Source: Halarchaeum grantii (lineage in GTDB: Archaea; Halobacteriota; Halobacteria; Halobacteriales; Halobacteriaceae). From it: a DNA stretch of 64,000 nucleotides. Each line of letters begins with the position of its first letter. The stretch's first letter is position 1. The notes beneath the pieces were generated by a model. It ran no database searches, was not told where the DNA came from, and saw only the letters and a list, made by a program, of their open reading frames with translations. The stretch lies in the NCBI RefSeq assembly GCF_014647455.2, contig NZ_BMPF01000002.1, positions 310,001 through 374,000 on the forward strand, given 5' to 3'. Both the position numbers and the translations under genes were made by a program. Below are positions 62,115 through 64,000 of the stretch, piece after piece.

Positions 62115-63929
62115 CGCGCCGACGACGAGGCCGTTCCCGGCGGCCTGCACGAGCGCGGAGTGGTAGAAGAGCAGCCGGTAGGTGCCGGTGTCGATCTGGC
62201 CGACGTGGACGCCCGCGATGCCGGCGGCCGGGAGCGAAGCGGAGGCGCCGGCGGCGTCCGCGACGGCGGGGAGGAAGACGAGGTCGAACGCGAGGAGCAT
62301 CCCGACGTAGACGAGGACGCCGACGACGACGATGCCGGCGTAGACCCCGAGGGTGCGCCGGCGGTCAACCTCGCGCTCGTGGCGCTGGCCGAGGTCGTCC
62401 GCGACCGCCTCGAGCACCGGTCCGGGGTCGTCGGTGGTGCGGACGGCGACGACGGTGAGGCCGATGGCGCGCGTGACGTCGGGGACGCCGAGGCGGTCGG
62501 CGAACGTCCGGAGGGCGCGCGGGAAGTCCGCGGTCCACGCGACGTCCCGGCGGACGCGGTCGAGTTCGTCCGCGAGCGTTCCCGTGGTGCGCTCGGCGAC
62601 GAGGCCGACGGCGTCGGCGAGCGGGACGCTGTTGCTCGCGGCGTCCGCGACGACGCGGAGGGCGTCCGGGAAGCGCCCCCGGAGGTCGCGTTCGCGCCGG
62701 CGCTCGAGGAGGTAGAGGAGCGCGAACGGCGTGACGGCGACGAGGAACGGGACGGCGAGGAGGCCGGTCGTGGCGCGGATGGGGGTCGCGGCCATCCCCG
62801 AGACAGAGAGCGGGACGACGCCGATAGCGGCGAGCGCGAGGAGCGCGAGCGCGGCGAGCGGGACGCTCGCGAGGAAGAGAAGCCGGGGGGCGTCGCGGGC
62901 GGCGGCGAGCGGGGCGGCGAGGCGTTCGCGCCACGTCGCGCGCTCGCGCCCGGCGAGGTAGTCGTCTATCGGGCCGTCGTCGATGGCGGCGGGGTCGCAC
63001 TCATCGCCGGCGTCCACGGCGGCGACGGGGTCGGCGCCGTGGCGGCGGGCGCGCGCGAGCAGGCGCTTGAAGACGAGGGAGAACGCGACGAGGAGGAGGG
63101 GGAGGAGGAGGTAGGTGAGCGCGGCGAGCGCGCCGACGAGGCCGGGCGCGGTGAAGGAGGCGACGAGGACGACGACGAAGAGGAACGCGGGGCCGGCGAG
63201 CGCGACGGCGACGTACGCTTCGGCGGTGGTTTCGAGGTCCTCGAGCACGCGCTCCTGTCGGTGCTCGGCGCGCTCGCGCTGGTCGGTGACGGCGTCCGCG
63301 AGGAAGGCCTCGACGTCCCCGCCGGTCTCGAGGACGCCGACGAGTTCGTCGAGGAGGACGGTGAAGTCGTCGCTCGGCGTGCGCTCGCGGGTCGTGGTGA
63401 GCGCGTCGAAGAGGTCGGCGTTGAAGCGCTCGGTGTCCCGGACAGCGAGGCGGACCTCCTCGGCGAGCGGACCGTAGGCCTCCGTCTCGTCGGCGAGCCT
63501 GTCGAACGCCTCGTAGAGGTCGGTGCCGCCGTGGACGAGCGCGTAGAGGAAGACGGTTGCGTGCGGGAGCGCGCCGTCGATGGCGCGCCGTCGTCTCGCG
63601 ATGCGGCGCCGCAGGAGCGCGAGGTGGCCGCCGGCGACGCCGCCGCCTCCGAGGAGGAGGCCGAGCGGGACGCAGGCGAACCGCGCGAGCGCGGGGAGGG
63701 GCGCGAGCGCGGCGGCGAGGAGGCCGACGAGGAGGCCACAGAGCGCGCCGACGGCGCTGTGGCGGGCGACGCGCGCGACGTAGGCGTCGACGGTCTCGGG
63801 GACGTGCGCGCTCTCGAGGGCGTCGTCGAGGCGCGCGAAGCGCTCGGGGCGCGCGATGACGGACGTCCGAACCGGCCCGTAGCCGTCGGTGCGGACGCGC
63901 TCGCGGGCGCCCGGCTCTCGGTCAGTCAT
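62022..63929 (-). CDS. Type II secretion system F family platform protein (second locus)
   Basis: A 635-residue platform protein with two GspF/TadC repeats: cytoplasmic helices (RRRAIDGALPHATVFLYALV; RDLRGRFPDALRVVADAASN) and about nine membrane helices. It pairs with the ATPase whose end lies at 63922. It is a distant paralogue of the protein at 27593-29419. Its start overlaps the ATPase stop by eight bases. Its 3-prime end overlaps the kinase gene on the other strand. Confidence 0.9.
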   Translation of the reverse strand: MTDREPGARERVRTDGYGPVRTSVIARPERFARLDDALESAHVPETVDAYVARVARHSAVGALCGLLVGLLAAALAPLPALARFACVPLGLLLGGGGVAGGHLALLRRRIARRRRAIDGALPHATVFLYALVHGGTDLYEAFDRLADETEAYGPLAEEVRLAVRDTERFNADLFDALTTTRERTPSDDFTVLLDELVGVLETGGDVEAFLADAVTDQRERAEHRQERVLEDLETTAEAYVAVALAGPAFLFVVVLVASFTAPGLVGALAALTYLLLPLLLVAFSLVFKRLLARARRHGADPVAAVDAGDECDPAAIDDGPIDDYLAGRERATWRERLAAPLAAARDAPRLLFLASVPLAALALLALAAIGVVPLSVSGMAATPIRATTGLLAVPFLVAVTPFALLYLLERRRERDLRGRFPDALRVVADAASNSVPLADAVGLVAERTTGTLADELDRVRRDVAWTADFPRALRTFADRLGVPDVTRAIGLTVVAVRTTDDPGPVLEAVADDLGQRHEREVDRRRTLGVYAGIVVVGVLVYVGMLLAFDLVFLPAVADAAGASASLPAAGIAGVHVGQIDTGTYRLLFYHSALVQAAGNGLVVGALVGGRLRDGVAYAAPLVAVVACVFLGASAL

Positions 63930-64000
63930 CCGCGATACGCACCCGCTCGGCGCCCTCGCGCACGCCCTCGGGGAGGTCCGCGAGGACGCGCTCGGGGTTG
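63922..64000 (-). CDS. C-terminal end of an upstream gene, probably secretion ATPase (partial)
   Basis: The last 25 codons of a minus-strand gene that runs off the window, ending NPERVLADLPEGVREGAERV then RIADD. It overlaps the start of the platform gene by eight bases. In haloarchaea this platform gene normally follows a type II/IV secretion ATPase; the fragment itself is too short to prove it. Confidence 0.55.
   Translation of the reverse strand, partial: NPERVLADLPEGVREGAERVRIADD

Overview
The window is a chromosomal segment of a halophilic archaeon of class Halobacteria. The evidence is the very G+C-rich, acidic coding sequence, GTG starts, TATA-like boxes about 25-30 bases ahead of leaderless start codons, archaeal-only genes (Rpo12, eL43, eL15, Pcc1, prefoldin, RIO2, tetrahedral-lipid-type UbiA) and haloarchaeal-only genes (RNA polymerase epsilon, FtsZ2 with CdrS/CdrL, several haloarchaeal DUF families). 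The genus cannot be fixed from sequence alone. No IS element, CRISPR array, rRNA or replication origin was seen, and gene order looks like ordinary core chromosome.

Layout. 0-4 kb is a translation/transcription block (pth2, truD, DUF2103, rpl37ae, rpoP, pcc1, prefoldin beta, DUF3194) ending in a strongly folded stretch at 4.1-4.28 kb. 4.3-11 kb holds DUF2070, the GMP synthase glutaminase subunit, a haloarchaeal hypothetical, DUF7097, DUF192, citramalate synthase and DUF7522, then tRNA-Ser. 11.4-15.7 kb is MoxR facing a DUF4129-DUF7269-DUF58-DUF7519 operon. 15.9-22.1 kb is a complete seven-gene Mrp-type Na+/H+ antiporter operon with an odd hairpin-rich interruption ahead of mnhB. 22.4-25.1 kb holds RNA polymerase epsilon, a cold-shock protein and a BCCT betaine transporter. 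25.5-32.2 kb is a seven-gene type IV pilus-like operon (ATPase, membrane platform and five small single-helix proteins); a second platform/ATPase locus starts at 62-64 kb.

32-43.9 kb carries a MinD-like ATPase pair, UbiA, a sensor kinase, tRNA-Tyr, the division regulators cdrL and cdrS with ftsZ2, ncsA, an SDR, a TetR regulator, DUF7095 and a methyltransferase. 44-60 kb has endonuclease IV, a peroxiredoxin, an iron-box-like operator with a foldable RNA, a tRNA-binding-domain protein, a MetE-like enzyme, RIO2, an ABC-2 exporter, a sensor kinase with a degenerate ATPase domain, rpl15e with a structured leader, a CNNM protein, a MutS-related ATPase, GtrA, KatG and a DsbA-like protein. 60.3-62.1 kb is a third 7TM sensor kinase.

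The most interesting signals are regulatory: repeated GTAAGAC half-sites around cdrS-ftsZ2; a shared TetR-type dyad in front of tetR and of the ABC exporter 9 kb away; a perfect TTTAGG-CACA-CCTAAA box followed by a long RNA hairpin between convergent genes; a three-hairpin leader on rpl15e; a triple-hairpin cassette inside the Mrp operon; and five genes preceded by short upstream ORFs, several overlapping the main start codon. All functional statements are from reading the sequence; no database search was run.
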